The notes beneath the pieces were generated by a model. It saw only the letters and a list, made by a program, of their open reading frames with translations, was not told where the DNA came from and made no database searches. The position numbers were made by a program, and so were the translations under genes. 12,238 bases of DNA, from assembly GCA_002348465.1 (NCBI GenBank), contig DEBI01000064.1:1-12238 (forward strand). The letters run 5' to 3'. The stretch comes from Gemmatimonadales bacterium UBA2960. Its GTDB lineage: Bacteria > Gemmatimonadota > Gemmatimonadetes > Longimicrobiales > Gaopeijiaceae. Position 1 is the stretch's first letter; every line of letters starts with the position of its first letter. Of the stretch, positions 1-6,933 are shown piece after piece.

Positions 1-276
1 CTCTGCATTCTCAGCACAAGGCTTGAAAGTTCGTACCTCGGGCCCCATAACGAGGATACCCTGCACGATGCCACCACTTTTGAGGGCAACTTGCTGGCCT
101 CTTTCGCCGAACGACGGTACGTCCGAGGCACTGCTCGTCTCTCCAACGCAACCAGAAAGAGCGGCACCTGTCGTAATCCAACAGACCTTGATTAGGTGCA
201 GTGTGCTTCTGGCGATCTTTTCTCTCCGGCCTGCAGGCCCAAATAACTGTTGCATTACTTGAGATGGTTTCCTCAT
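1..276 (-). CDS. Putative lipoprotein, C-terminus cut by window edge
   Basis: Open reading frame on the minus strand from an ATG at 276 that stays open to base 1, so 92 residues are visible. Residues 1-43 look like a lipoprotein signal: basic n-region (G-R-R-E-K), hydrophobic stretch, then the lipobox L-S-G-C with the lipidated Cys at residue 43. After it comes a Ser/Gly-rich linker and then a segment with G-P-E-V-R-T-F-K-P-C around residues 78-87. A similar E-V-R-(S/T)-F-x-P-C segment occurs, from memory, in small bacterial lipoproteins of unknown role. The gene begins 6 nt after the stop of the preceding secreted protein gene, and A-A-G-G-G overlapping that stop can serve as its ribosome binding site, so the two are probably one operon. 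A second ATG at 255 would also leave a workable signal peptide. Function is not recognised. A plus-strand frame over the same bases is a shadow. Confidence 0.72.
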   Translation of the reverse strand, partial: MRKPSQVMQQLFGPAGRREKIARSTLHLIKVCWITTGAALSGCVGETSSASDVPSFGERGQQVALKSGGIVQGILVMGPEVRTFKPCAENAE

Positions 277-282
277 CGTCCC

Positions 283-789
283 TTATTCGCCGACAATGAA
301 ACCCGCTTTGAAGGTAAGGAGTTCAGTGTCGAAATCAGGGAGACTTGGTGCGGCCATATCAAAATCTATTGAGGTCTCAAGAAACAATGAGCCGATTTCC
401 AGCCCTAAGCCCGCAAAAAAACCAGCGGAACTAGATGCAGCAGACTGACCTTCTATCAACCACTTGAGATTTGTGTGCCGAACACCGAGCATGCCAAAGG
501 GAGAGACACCCGGGACCGGAAGCTCCACCTTGCCAAACACCGACCCCGTCCAGTAGCCATTCTCTGAAAAATAGTGCGTAGCAGACCCGTAAAGTCCCAT
601 TGGAATAAGAAGAAAGGGAAACTCAACACCCACTCTGCCACCAACACCAGTGGTGCCCTCGAGCCTCGACATCTCATCAAAAGTGCCAAGGTTGGCTACG
701 TGCCCGCCCAGCCTGATCTGAGCGTCCGCCGAGCCCACAAACCCGGCCAGAAGGAAAATGGCAGCTAGCAAGTTCAGTAAACCACGCAT
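283..789 (-). CDS. Small secreted, probable outer-membrane protein
   Basis: A 168-residue protein. Residues 1-23 form a clear Sec signal peptide (M-R-G-L-L-N then a Leu/Ala/Phe core) with a likely signal peptidase I site A-D-A|Q. The mature part is rich in Gly and alternating hydrophobic residues and has short strand-like stretches (V-G-G-R-V-G-V-E-F-P-F; A-G-F-F-A-G-L-G-L-E-I-G-S-L-F-L-E-T), as in small beta-barrel outer-membrane proteins. It does not end in the usual terminal Phe, and no named family is recognised, so barrel topology is inference. The frame can be extended to a TTG at 807, but the A-G-G-A-G at 797-801 lies 7 nt before the ATG at 789 and fixes the start there. The downstream lipoprotein gene follows after 6 nt, suggesting the two are co-transcribed and act in the envelope. 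Confidence 0.7.
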   Translation of the reverse strand: MRGLLNLLAAIFLLAGFVGSADAQIRLGGHVANLGTFDEMSRLEGTTGVGGRVGVEFPFLLIPMGLYGSATHYFSENGYWTGSVFGKVELPVPGVSPFGMLGVRHTNLKWLIEGQSAASSSAGFFAGLGLEIGSLFLETSIDFDMAAPSLPDFDTELLTFKAGFIVGE

Positions 790-796
790 GAGACGT

Positions 797-801
797 CTCC
801 T
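797..801 (-). promoter_or_regulatory. Ribosome binding site deciding the start at 789
   Basis: AGGAG on the minus strand, 7 nt before the ATG at 789. It lies inside the longer frame that begins with TTG at 807, which argues against that start. Confidence 0.7.
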
Positions 802-1073
802 AAGCAAGGCGCAGGATGGTGTCGAGAAAAGGGTAAACCGTATCTCAATTTAGCATAGCATATAAGTAAAGAACGCTAGTCGACCGATACACCCAAATGC
901 AACTTCCTGTTCACGCTCTAACGCATAGTATTCAGGAAGAACAAAATCAGCGTTTTTGTACTGACCACTAACGAACAACCCCAAAACTGCACTCAACAAT
1001 CTAGGCAGTGGGCACAGACTGCACCGAGTCCTCGCCAAACGCATTCTTACTCAAGCGAGAAACCAGACCCAGC
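802..1073. other. Divergent intergenic region without a confident gene
   Basis: This AT-richer stretch separates the minus-strand secreted-protein operon from the plus-strand yajQ gene, so it should hold promoters for both. On the minus strand a weak pair can be proposed: TCGACT near 878-883 and TATGCT near 857-862, with a spacer of about 15 nt. Both match the consensus at only four of six positions and the spacer is short. On the plus strand nothing better than chance was seen. A 64-codon minus-strand frame (850-1044) has no ribosome binding site and no recognisable content and was not called. No tRNA-like or terminator hairpin was noticed. Confidence 0.4.
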
Positions 1074-1574
1074 ATGGCCAAGAAACAATCTTTTGATATA
1101 TCGACTTCCGTCGACTTTCAGGAAGTCGACAACGCTGTCAACCAAACGATCAAGGAGACCCAGACACGATACGATTTCAAAGGCACGACCTGTGAACTCG
1201 ATTTCGACCGAGAAACTGGATCGGTTAAGCTGGAGGCAGATGATCAGTTCCGTCTAGACCAACTCATCAAAGTCTTCAGGGAAAAACTGAGTCGTAGGAA
1301 TGTTCCCCTCAAAAACATCGACGAAGGCAGCCTCGACATCGGCTCTCTCGGACGAGCCCGGATCACCATGGGCTTCAAGTCTGGCATCGATCAAGAGACG
1401 GCAAAAAAGATCTCTAAGGACATTAAGGCGAACGGTTTCAAAAAGGTCCAGATTCAAATTCAAGGAGAAGAGGTTCGTGTTACTTCTGCGTCGCGAGACG
1501 AGCTACAATCAGTCATCACCTTCCTGAAGCCACGTGATTATGGGGTTGAGTTGATGTTCGGCAACTACCGCTAA
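1074..1574 (+). CDS. yajQ: YajQ family nucleotide-binding protein (DUF520/UPF0234)
   Basis: A 166-residue cytoplasmic protein, the usual length for YajQ (about 160-165). The family signature is clear from the first residues: S-F-D-I-x-T-S-V-D-F-Q-E-V-D-N-A-V-N-Q, then R-Y-D-F-K-G at 32-37, E-A-D-D-(Q)-F around 55-59, G-I-D-x-E-x-A-K-K-I in the middle, and I-Q-G-E-E-V-R-V-T with D-E-L-Q-x-V-I near the C-terminus. YajQ proteins have two RRM/ferredoxin-like domains and bind nucleotides; a Xanthomonas member is a cyclic-di-GMP effector that modulates a transcription factor, and RNA binding has been suggested for others. Which ligand applies here cannot be read. The frame continues upstream to 1008, but homology begins at the ATG at 1074, which is the chosen start although no strong Shine-Dalgarno precedes it. 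The amidase gene follows after 17 nt in the same direction. Confidence 0.95.
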   Translation: MAKKQSFDISTSVDFQEVDNAVNQTIKETQTRYDFKGTTCELDFDRETGSVKLEADDQFRLDQLIKVFREKLSRRNVPLKNIDEGSLDIGSLGRARITMGFKSGIDQETAKKISKDIKANGFKKVQIQIQGEEVRVTSASRDELQSVITFLKPRDYGVELMFGNYR

Positions 1575-1591
1575 CCCGACGCCCGACTTAA

Positions 1592-3025
1592 TTGAACCAG
1601 GGATTCGCACTTGGAGGGTCAATACGCAAAACGGTCCTAGCACTGCGCCGAAGAGAATTGATGGCGGTCGATCTCGTGAGTGCAGCAGTTGCAAACCACA
1701 ACGCAATGGATGCCCAGCTAAATGCATATCGCACCTTTGATGCGACTACTGCTATAGAGCAGGCTAAGGCGGCCGATGGCATTCTAGATCATGCCTTTTG
1801 CCATCCGGATATCACCCCCTCTCCCCTCTGCGGGATTCCTATTTCTGTTAAAGACATATACGGGACCAACGGCTTACCTACCTTTGCAGGATCCACACGC
1901 CAGTTGCCACCAGAACCCTGGTCCCGCGATGCCTGGCTCGTTGCGAGAGCCCGTGAAGCCGGCGCTGTAGTAATGGGGAAAACACACACGGTAGAATTTG
2001 CCTACGGAGGAGTGGGACTGAACCCAAATTCGGGAACACCTCGAAACCCGTGGGACTCAGGGTCAGAACGGATTCCGGGTGGGTCCTCTGCTGGCGCGGG
2101 TGTAAGCCTTTGGGAAGGGTCAGCCTTAGTAGCACTCGGCTCTGACACCGGTGGCTCGATCAGGATCCCAGCATCGCTGACCGGCGCAGTTGGACACAAA
2201 ACCACCAAAGGCCGGTGGTCCACAAAAGGCGTAGTTCAACTTAGCAACACCTTCGATACAGTAGGTGCACTCACCCGAACTGTCGAAGACAGTGCTTGGT
2301 TCTTTGGTGCAGTTGACCCCTTTTGGGGTAACCCGTGCGCTCTCGTGGAAAAGCTCACAAGGACGTCACTCGACGAAGTCAGGATCGGTATCCCTGAATG
2401 CTCGATTTGGGAGGCGTGCCAAGACGATCTTAGAAACGTCCTAGAAGCAGCATTAACAGAATTGGAAGAGGCAGGAGCGCAAGTCCGGAGAGATCCAGGC
2501 TATTTGCTCGACGAAGCCGTAGATCTCTACCTGAACTGCGGCATCGGGAAGGCAGAACTAAGCGCATTGCTCCATACACATCTTCCAGAATGGATAGAAG
2601 GATTGCACCCAATAGTCGGAACTCGTCTTGAAGGCGCCCATCCGCTGGATGGACCTGAACATCACGAGGCCCTCTTGAAGCAACGCAGTCTCTCAGCGCA
2701 GGCCAGCGAGCTTTTCACAGGCACAGATGTCTTGGTATTGCCGGGACACCTCATCACGCCTCCACCCATAAAAGAGGTCTCATCCGACCTTGAGAGATAC
2801 AGTCACATCAACTACACAACACTGAGAGCAACCTGTGCGGTGAATTTGCTTGATCTCTGTGCCATTTGTGTACCAGTAGGCCTAGACTCCAAAGGCATGC
2901 CAGTGGGCCTTCAGCTGATCGCCCGCGGTGGCGACGACGAGAGGCTCTTGGGCATAGCCCTAGCGCTAGAGCGAACCCTCGGCACAGCCGAAGCTCGTCT
3001 CGGATCGCCCCCACTGAGCCTTTAA
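1592..3025 (+). CDS. Amidase signature family hydrolase
   Basis: A 477-residue protein of the amidase-signature superfamily, which includes GatA, AtzF/allophanate hydrolase and aryl/acyl amidases and hydrolyses C-N amide bonds in the cytoplasm. The triad is intact: Lys87 in P-I-S-V-K-D, the cis-Ser at 165 in G-G-S-S-A-G, and the nucleophile Ser189 in G-S-D-T-G-G-S-I-R-I-P-A; the 24-residue gap between the two serines matches the family. The C-terminal block C-V-P-V-G-L-D...G-M-P-V-G-L-Q-L-I-A is also typical. No GatB or GatC gene is near, so a stand-alone amidase is more likely than the tRNA amidotransferase subunit; the substrate is unknown. The start is uncertain. The TTG at 1592 directly follows an in-frame TAA and has no ribosome binding site, but the family helix (L-R-R-R-E-L) begins before the first ATG at 1661, so TTG is preferred. 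There is no signal peptide. It is probably co-transcribed with yajQ, 17 nt upstream. Confidence 0.9.
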   Translation: MNQGFALGGSIRKTVLALRRRELMAVDLVSAAVANHNAMDAQLNAYRTFDATTAIEQAKAADGILDHAFCHPDITPSPLCGIPISVKDIYGTNGLPTFAGSTRQLPPEPWSRDAWLVARAREAGAVVMGKTHTVEFAYGGVGLNPNSGTPRNPWDSGSERIPGGSSAGAGVSLWEGSALVALGSDTGGSIRIPASLTGAVGHKTTKGRWSTKGVVQLSNTFDTVGALTRTVEDSAWFFGAVDPFWGNPCALVEKLTRTSLDEVRIGIPECSIWEACQDDLRNVLEAALTELEEAGAQVRRDPGYLLDEAVDLYLNCGIGKAELSALLHTHLPEWIEGLHPIVGTRLEGAHPLDGPEHHEALLKQRSLSAQASELFTGTDVLVLPGHLITPPPIKEVSSDLERYSHINYTTLRATCAVNLLDLCAICVPVGLDSKGMPVGLQLIARGGDDERLLGIALALERTLGTAEARLGSPPLSL

Positions 3026-3068
3026 CCTCAAAGCTCTCAACAGACGCTGCCCCGAAGCACTGCCGCAG
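3026..3068. other. Convergent intergenic gap, no clear terminator
   Basis: Forty-three bases lie between the stops of the converging amidase and S9 peptidase genes. I see no GC-rich hairpin followed by a T-run on either strand, so termination here is either factor-dependent or uses a structure I cannot recognise by eye. Confidence 0.4.
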
Positions 3069-5852
3069 TTAACCAACCGGCCGCTTAACCGTAAGCCGAT
3101 CCTTCTGAGTGACGTACGGCACACCGGTCGAAATCCAGTCAGGAGCTGGCTCACCCTTAAGGTAGTGACCGAACCACTGCATAATACGATGCTGATAATC
3201 GAGCTGGTTGGGCTCGCGCGCTAATCCGTGGTTCTCACCATCGTAAGAGAGCATCACCATCTGCTTACCAAGCCTGCGCGCCGCATTATAAAACTCGACC
3301 CCTTGGTTGTACTCGACAGCTCCATCGTTCGTCCCAAACATCATGAGGAGCGGCGTTTCCATGTTCTGGATATGGTGGATAGGTGAATTCGCCTCATACG
3401 AATCCCAATCTTCCCACCACGGCACCTGCATTCTTCCCTGACTGATCTCGAATATCCTCGCATCAGTACCTCCACTATTCCAGTAGAACGACAGGTACAT
3501 GCTCATGAGATTAGTGAGGGGTGCGCCCGCAACAGCGGACGCAAAAAGATCATCCTGCGTCACGAAGTACGTTGTCTGATATCCGCCCCAGGAGTGACCG
3601 ATCAGGCCAACTTTCTCCTCGTCAACGGAAGGCGCCTGAGCCAGAGCCGCTGCGACCGCAGGACGCAATGTCTCAACATTTGACTGTCCCGGACGTCTAT
3701 CTCGATAGACGATGTCAGGCCTAAAAACAAAGTAGCCATCCTGGCTCCAAATCTGCTGATTGTAGTATTGCGTAGGATCTGGAACCTGATACTGATGCAT
3801 GCCCTGCGAGAGCAGTTCATAGTGATACACGATCATCGGATACGATTGCGATGGATCGTAGTTGGCCGGATAGGTCAGGACACCTTGGAGACGTCGACCC
3901 CACTCGTTCTCATAGTCTACTAGTTCCACCCTACCCCAAGCGTAATCACTCTGGAACGGGTTCGTTTCGGTTACTTGGTGCGGATCTGCGAGGTCCGGCC
4001 CAGCGACGAAATAATCAGGTGAATCATCAAACCCCTCCATGCGAAAAGCGAAGAGGTCCGCATCATCTGCTTTCAAAAATGGAGAAGAGAAGCCCCCGAA
4101 ACGCTTGTCCTCCCATACTAGAATCTGCGGATCATCTCCCGGGGCAGCACCGGCAAAGCCCGCCTTCTTTGTCCATTCGCTATATACCGAGTAGTAAATC
4201 GTCTCATCCGATCCTATACCGTCATCGTCACTGTCCAGATCATTACTGGCTATTCTGTACCTGATGCTCTGAGAAGCCCCAGAGGTGAGCCGCTCCGCTC
4301 CCGACCCATCCAACCGGACACGCCAAACGTCCCACTGGTCATTCAGCAGCACGCTACGCCCATCTTCCATCCAACCCGCGATGCCGAAGGAAGGCATCTG
4401 CTCACGAGTCGGTGTCACATCAAGATTCACAAACACAGTCTCTAAATTGGCTGTAATATTCTGGGTCTCACCGTCCTCAAGATCGTGCGAATACCAGTCT
4501 TCTTCAGCAAACCATAGGATGTAGCGGCTATTCAGACTGGGCGACTCTACGCTTGATATGCGGTCCGCAATCTTGGACTTGGCTCCAGTTTCAACGTCAA
4601 TCGCGTAGAGATCCAAAAATTGTTGACGGAACATAGCGTGCTCGTCATACGGCGTTTCGTCCGCCCCTATCACGTACTGGCCGCCCTGAACTATCTCAGT
4701 CTCCTCGGTAAGGTCATCTCCCAGCTGCACGAAGCCACCCGACCCTACGTTCCACGCAGACAGGTAATTCTCACGCCGAAGTTGCCGTTCACGGACCCTT
4801 TGCTGCGGCACCGGATCCCGGTCAAGCGTATGCCAAATCTCAACCCCTGCGGCTTCCTCGTCTCTTTCCAAACACTCTTGATCCGTTCCAGCTTCTTCGG
4901 GGTCTCGGCGCTCGCACTCGGGTGGTGAAGGACGTCGCTCCTGAATTCCTACGAAGAGGGTTTGGCCATCATTTGACCACGAGGGAGCCCGAAATTCAAC
5001 GATCCTCATCGAGGCTGGAAAGGCATCGTTCGTCTTAGATGAAAGCCTGTAACTAACTCCCTGGCCACCTGCTAGATCGCGCCATACCAAAGCCACGTGG
5101 GCAGTGTCTTCGAACGCCTCGTCTATTGCGGTCTTGTATACTACTAGATCCGACGAGTCCTCCCGCCAAGAAAGCTGTCTGTACGTGGCTTCATCGCTAT
5201 CCATTGATCGAATACGGCCACTCAGCGGATCGTAGACCGTTACACCGTTACCAACCTGGTCATCGGCGTCTGTTGTCATTGCTAGGAGTGAGCCTCCAGC
5301 CTGCCACGCCATCTCCGATACGTTCCCGAAACTCATACCCCTATCCGACAAGAGGTCATGAACGACAACATCGACCCCATCACTTTCCTTGTCTTTCGGC
5401 TTATATCGACGCAGCGCCAGATAGCGACCGCCGTCAGAGAAATGGAAAGAGGCGACGTCGGCTCGCACTGTCTGCTCGCCGGTCTCGAGATTCAGGAGGC
5501 CAAGCTTATCGTAAATCTCTTGGTCGCGATTACGAGCGGCGTCACGTTCCTCCTCAGACCTGCCGATTGAGTATGCAACCCAACGATTGTCTGAACTGAA
5601 CACCGCCCGTGATCCAAAGGGCACGACAACTACTGAATCTGTCGTGGTGCTATGGATACGAAGTTCCTCTTCCTCACTGACCCTTCTGATCGAAACCGCC
5701 ATCCAAGCGCCGTTGGGAGACAAGACCGCTGCGCCGAGGCGTTCCCACTGATCATAATGATCTTCGGTCAGGGTAGGCTTTTCTTGCGCAGACACTGGTA
5801 TGGCCACCAGAAGGGCACACGCTGCAGCCAAGATCATCGTGTTCGTCCTCAT
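3069..5852 (-). CDS. Secreted S9 family (prolyl oligopeptidase) peptidase
   Basis: A 927-residue serine peptidase. Residues 1-22 form a Sec signal peptide ending V-S-A|Q, so it acts in the periplasm or outside. Residues 30 to about 650 form a beta-propeller with repeated blade motifs (L-S-P-N-G-A-W-M-A-V-S; F-S-S-D-N-R-W-V-A-Y-S; P-S-W-S-N-D-G-Q-T-L-F). The C-terminal alpha/beta-hydrolase domain has the nucleophile Ser754 in G-H-S-W-G-G, Asp843 in G-T-N-D-G-A and His875 in E-N-H-G-L, the full S9 triad. At over 900 residues it is longer than classical prolyl oligopeptidase and DPP4-type enzymes (about 700-770), owing to a longer propeller region. This includes a charged insert near residue 311-330 with two Cys and a D-x-D-x-D-D-G segment near 534. 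It is the last gene of the unit with the DUF1028 and M19 genes. The frame can start at 5867, overlapping the upstream stop, but the SD at 5858-5865 and the signal peptide favour the ATG at 5852. Exact cleavage specificity is unknown. Confidence 0.92.
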   Translation of the reverse strand: MRTNTMILAAACALLVAIPVSAQEKPTLTEDHYDQWERLGAAVLSPNGAWMAVSIRRVSEEEELRIHSTTTDSVVVVPFGSRAVFSSDNRWVAYSIGRSEEERDAARNRDQEIYDKLGLLNLETGEQTVRADVASFHFSDGGRYLALRRYKPKDKESDGVDVVVHDLLSDRGMSFGNVSEMAWQAGGSLLAMTTDADDQVGNGVTVYDPLSGRIRSMDSDEATYRQLSWREDSSDLVVYKTAIDEAFEDTAHVALVWRDLAGGQGVSYRLSSKTNDAFPASMRIVEFRAPSWSNDGQTLFVGIQERRPSPPECERRDPEEAGTDQECLERDEEAAGVEIWHTLDRDPVPQQRVRERQLRRENYLSAWNVGSGGFVQLGDDLTEETEIVQGGQYVIGADETPYDEHAMFRQQFLDLYAIDVETGAKSKIADRISSVESPSLNSRYILWFAEEDWYSHDLEDGETQNITANLETVFVNLDVTPTREQMPSFGIAGWMEDGRSVLLNDQWDVWRVRLDGSGAERLTSGASQSIRYRIASNDLDSDDDGIGSDETIYYSVYSEWTKKAGFAGAAPGDDPQILVWEDKRFGGFSSPFLKADDADLFAFRMEGFDDSPDYFVAGPDLADPHQVTETNPFQSDYAWGRVELVDYENEWGRRLQGVLTYPANYDPSQSYPMIVYHYELLSQGMHQYQVPDPTQYYNQQIWSQDGYFVFRPDIVYRDRRPGQSNVETLRPAVAAALAQAPSVDEEKVGLIGHSWGGYQTTYFVTQDDLFASAVAGAPLTNLMSMYLSFYWNSGGTDARIFEISQGRMQVPWWEDWDSYEANSPIHHIQNMETPLLMMFGTNDGAVEYNQGVEFYNAARRLGKQMVMLSYDGENHGLAREPNQLDYQHRIMQWFGHYLKGEPAPDWISTGVPYVTQKDRLTVKRPVG

Positions 5853-5857
5853 GATAG

Positions 5858-5865
5858 TCCCCCTC
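5858..5865 (-). promoter_or_regulatory. Ribosome binding site for the S9 peptidase
   Basis: A purine run GAGGGGGA on the minus strand ends 5 nt before the ATG at 5852. The alternative ATG at 5867 has GGAGG directly against it with no spacing, which should not work well, so the site decides the start. It overlaps the stop of the DUF1028 gene, suggesting coupled translation. Confidence 0.65.
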
Positions 5866-6901
5866 ATCCTCCGATTAGTCTTAGAAACTCTGGATCATCT
5901 CGAATCACCTCAAAGTTGCCGTCCCGCGGCAAGGTCATTCTTCTTCCTGGATTCAGGCTCACGGCAGTTATAAGTGACGCTATGGCACCGTCCCGATCGC
6001 CAGTGCGCAGCTGAACATTGGCAAGGGCAACGTGAGCATTGTCATTCGAGGGGGACCTGGCGACAGCGCCGTTTGCGAGATCTAGCGCCTGCGCCAACTC
6101 ACCTCTCCCGATGAGAGGATTGATGTCACGTAGCATCTCCCCTGAGCGCTGGAGGTCGAGAATTCGACGCAACTCAACTAGGGGAGTTTTATGATCATCG
6201 ACCCGAATGTCGACGACTCTGTCGTGAAAGGCTCCTCGCACCCTTGGCTCCACAACAAGGATAGCACCCGACTGCATACCTCTTGCATCTCCCCCGGCTC
6301 TCTGAGCTGCATCAAGTGCATCCATAAGTCGCTCAGCCAGCGGTCCGGAGGAAGATTCAAAAGACTCAGCCATAGCCTGAACCACCTCGGGCCCTGTGAG
6401 AATGTTGCCCTGAGCGCAGTAATCGACGTCACAGTGATGTCCGGCCCAATCGCTAGTACTCGAACCCGTCCATACCGCAGTGCGTCCTTTTATGTCTATG
6501 ATCGCATTCTGGCGACGATCGCGACCTTCATCTCCGCGAACAAGTTGGTTTAGAGCTTCTTCCGGCGAATACCCCCGCTCTATTAGCTCTATGCTCATTG
6601 GCCCGTACATCGGATTAGCCGAGGCTTGATGCGCAATCATAGCAACACCACCCTTCGCCGTCATAGCACGGTTTCCGGCTCCAAAGGCCTTAGACTGCAC
6701 ACCCATGCCCAACTGCCCCGTGGCCCGATCGAGGGCGATGATTGAGTACGTTGCTAGGTACTCACCCACGTAATCCGAGAGAGGATCGACCGGAGCCTCT
6801 TCACCGGCCCTCTGAGCGTTGACTGAATGAGGGCAGACAGCAAGCGCAAACACTGAAACCCAAAAGCCGGGCCGCGCTGCAATGGCTCTCGTCAATGACA
6901 T
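5864..6901 (-). CDS. Secreted DUF1028 (Ntn-hydrolase fold) protein with TPR-like tail
   Basis: A 345-residue protein. Residues 1-29 look like a Sec signal peptide (R-A-I-A-A-R then a hydrophobic core, V-N-A|Q). Residues about 51-260 match DUF1028: T-Y-S-I-I-A-L-D-x-x-T-G, G-M-G-V-Q-S-K-A-F, A-N-P-M-Y-G-P, G-Y-S-P-E-E-A-L, A-Q-G-N-I-L-T-G-P-E-V, G-D-A-R-G-M-Q-S-G-A-I-L-V-V and V-D-I-R-V-D-D-H. DUF1028 belongs to the Ntn-hydrolase clan, so amide-bond hydrolysis is plausible, but no activity is established to my knowledge. The C-terminal 85 residues contain a TPR-like pair (A-L-D-L-A-N-G-A-V; A-H-V-A-L-A-N-V-Q-L). The frame extends to an ATG at 6934 that overlaps the dipeptidase stop as TGATG. 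I chose 6901 because of the cleaner signal peptide and a GAAGAG element 5 nt upstream, but 6934 remains possible by coupling. It lies between two peptidase genes with overlapping or near-overlapping ends. Confidence 0.88.
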   Translation of the reverse strand: MSLTRAIAARPGFWVSVFALAVCPHSVNAQRAGEEAPVDPLSDYVGEYLATYSIIALDRATGQLGMGVQSKAFGAGNRAMTAKGGVAMIAHQASANPMYGPMSIELIERGYSPEEALNQLVRGDEGRDRRQNAIIDIKGRTAVWTGSSTSDWAGHHCDVDYCAQGNILTGPEVVQAMAESFESSSGPLAERLMDALDAAQRAGGDARGMQSGAILVVEPRVRGAFHDRVVDIRVDDHKTPLVELRRILDLQRSGEMLRDINPLIGRGELAQALDLANGAVARSPSNDNAHVALANVQLRTGDRDGAIASLITAVSLNPGRRMTLPRDGNFEVIRDDPEFLRLIGG

Positions 6902-6933
6902 GATGACTCTTCGGTTACAAAAATACCGTGCCA

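Noticed and set aside
23..262. Plus-strand 79-codon frame at the left edge
   Set aside because: Low-complexity content with no ribosome binding site; the opposite strand carries a lipoprotein with a clear signal and lipobox over the same bases.
850..1044. Minus-strand 64-codon frame in the divergent intergenic region
   Set aside because: No recognisable motif, no Shine-Dalgarno, and it would occupy the only space available for the promoters of both flanking genes.
1592..3025. GatA, the tRNA-dependent amidotransferase A subunit
   Set aside because: The fold and triad fit, but no gatB or gatC is adjacent and a stand-alone amidase is equally consistent, so the gene symbol was not assigned.
3851..4264. 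Plus-strand 137-codon frame inside the S9 peptidase
   Set aside because: Opposite the coding propeller region; Pro/Ser/Arg/His-rich composition typical of an antisense shadow.
5126..5599. Plus-strand 157-codon frame inside the S9 peptidase
   Set aside because: Arg/Pro/Ser-rich antisense shadow with no motif or ribosome binding site.
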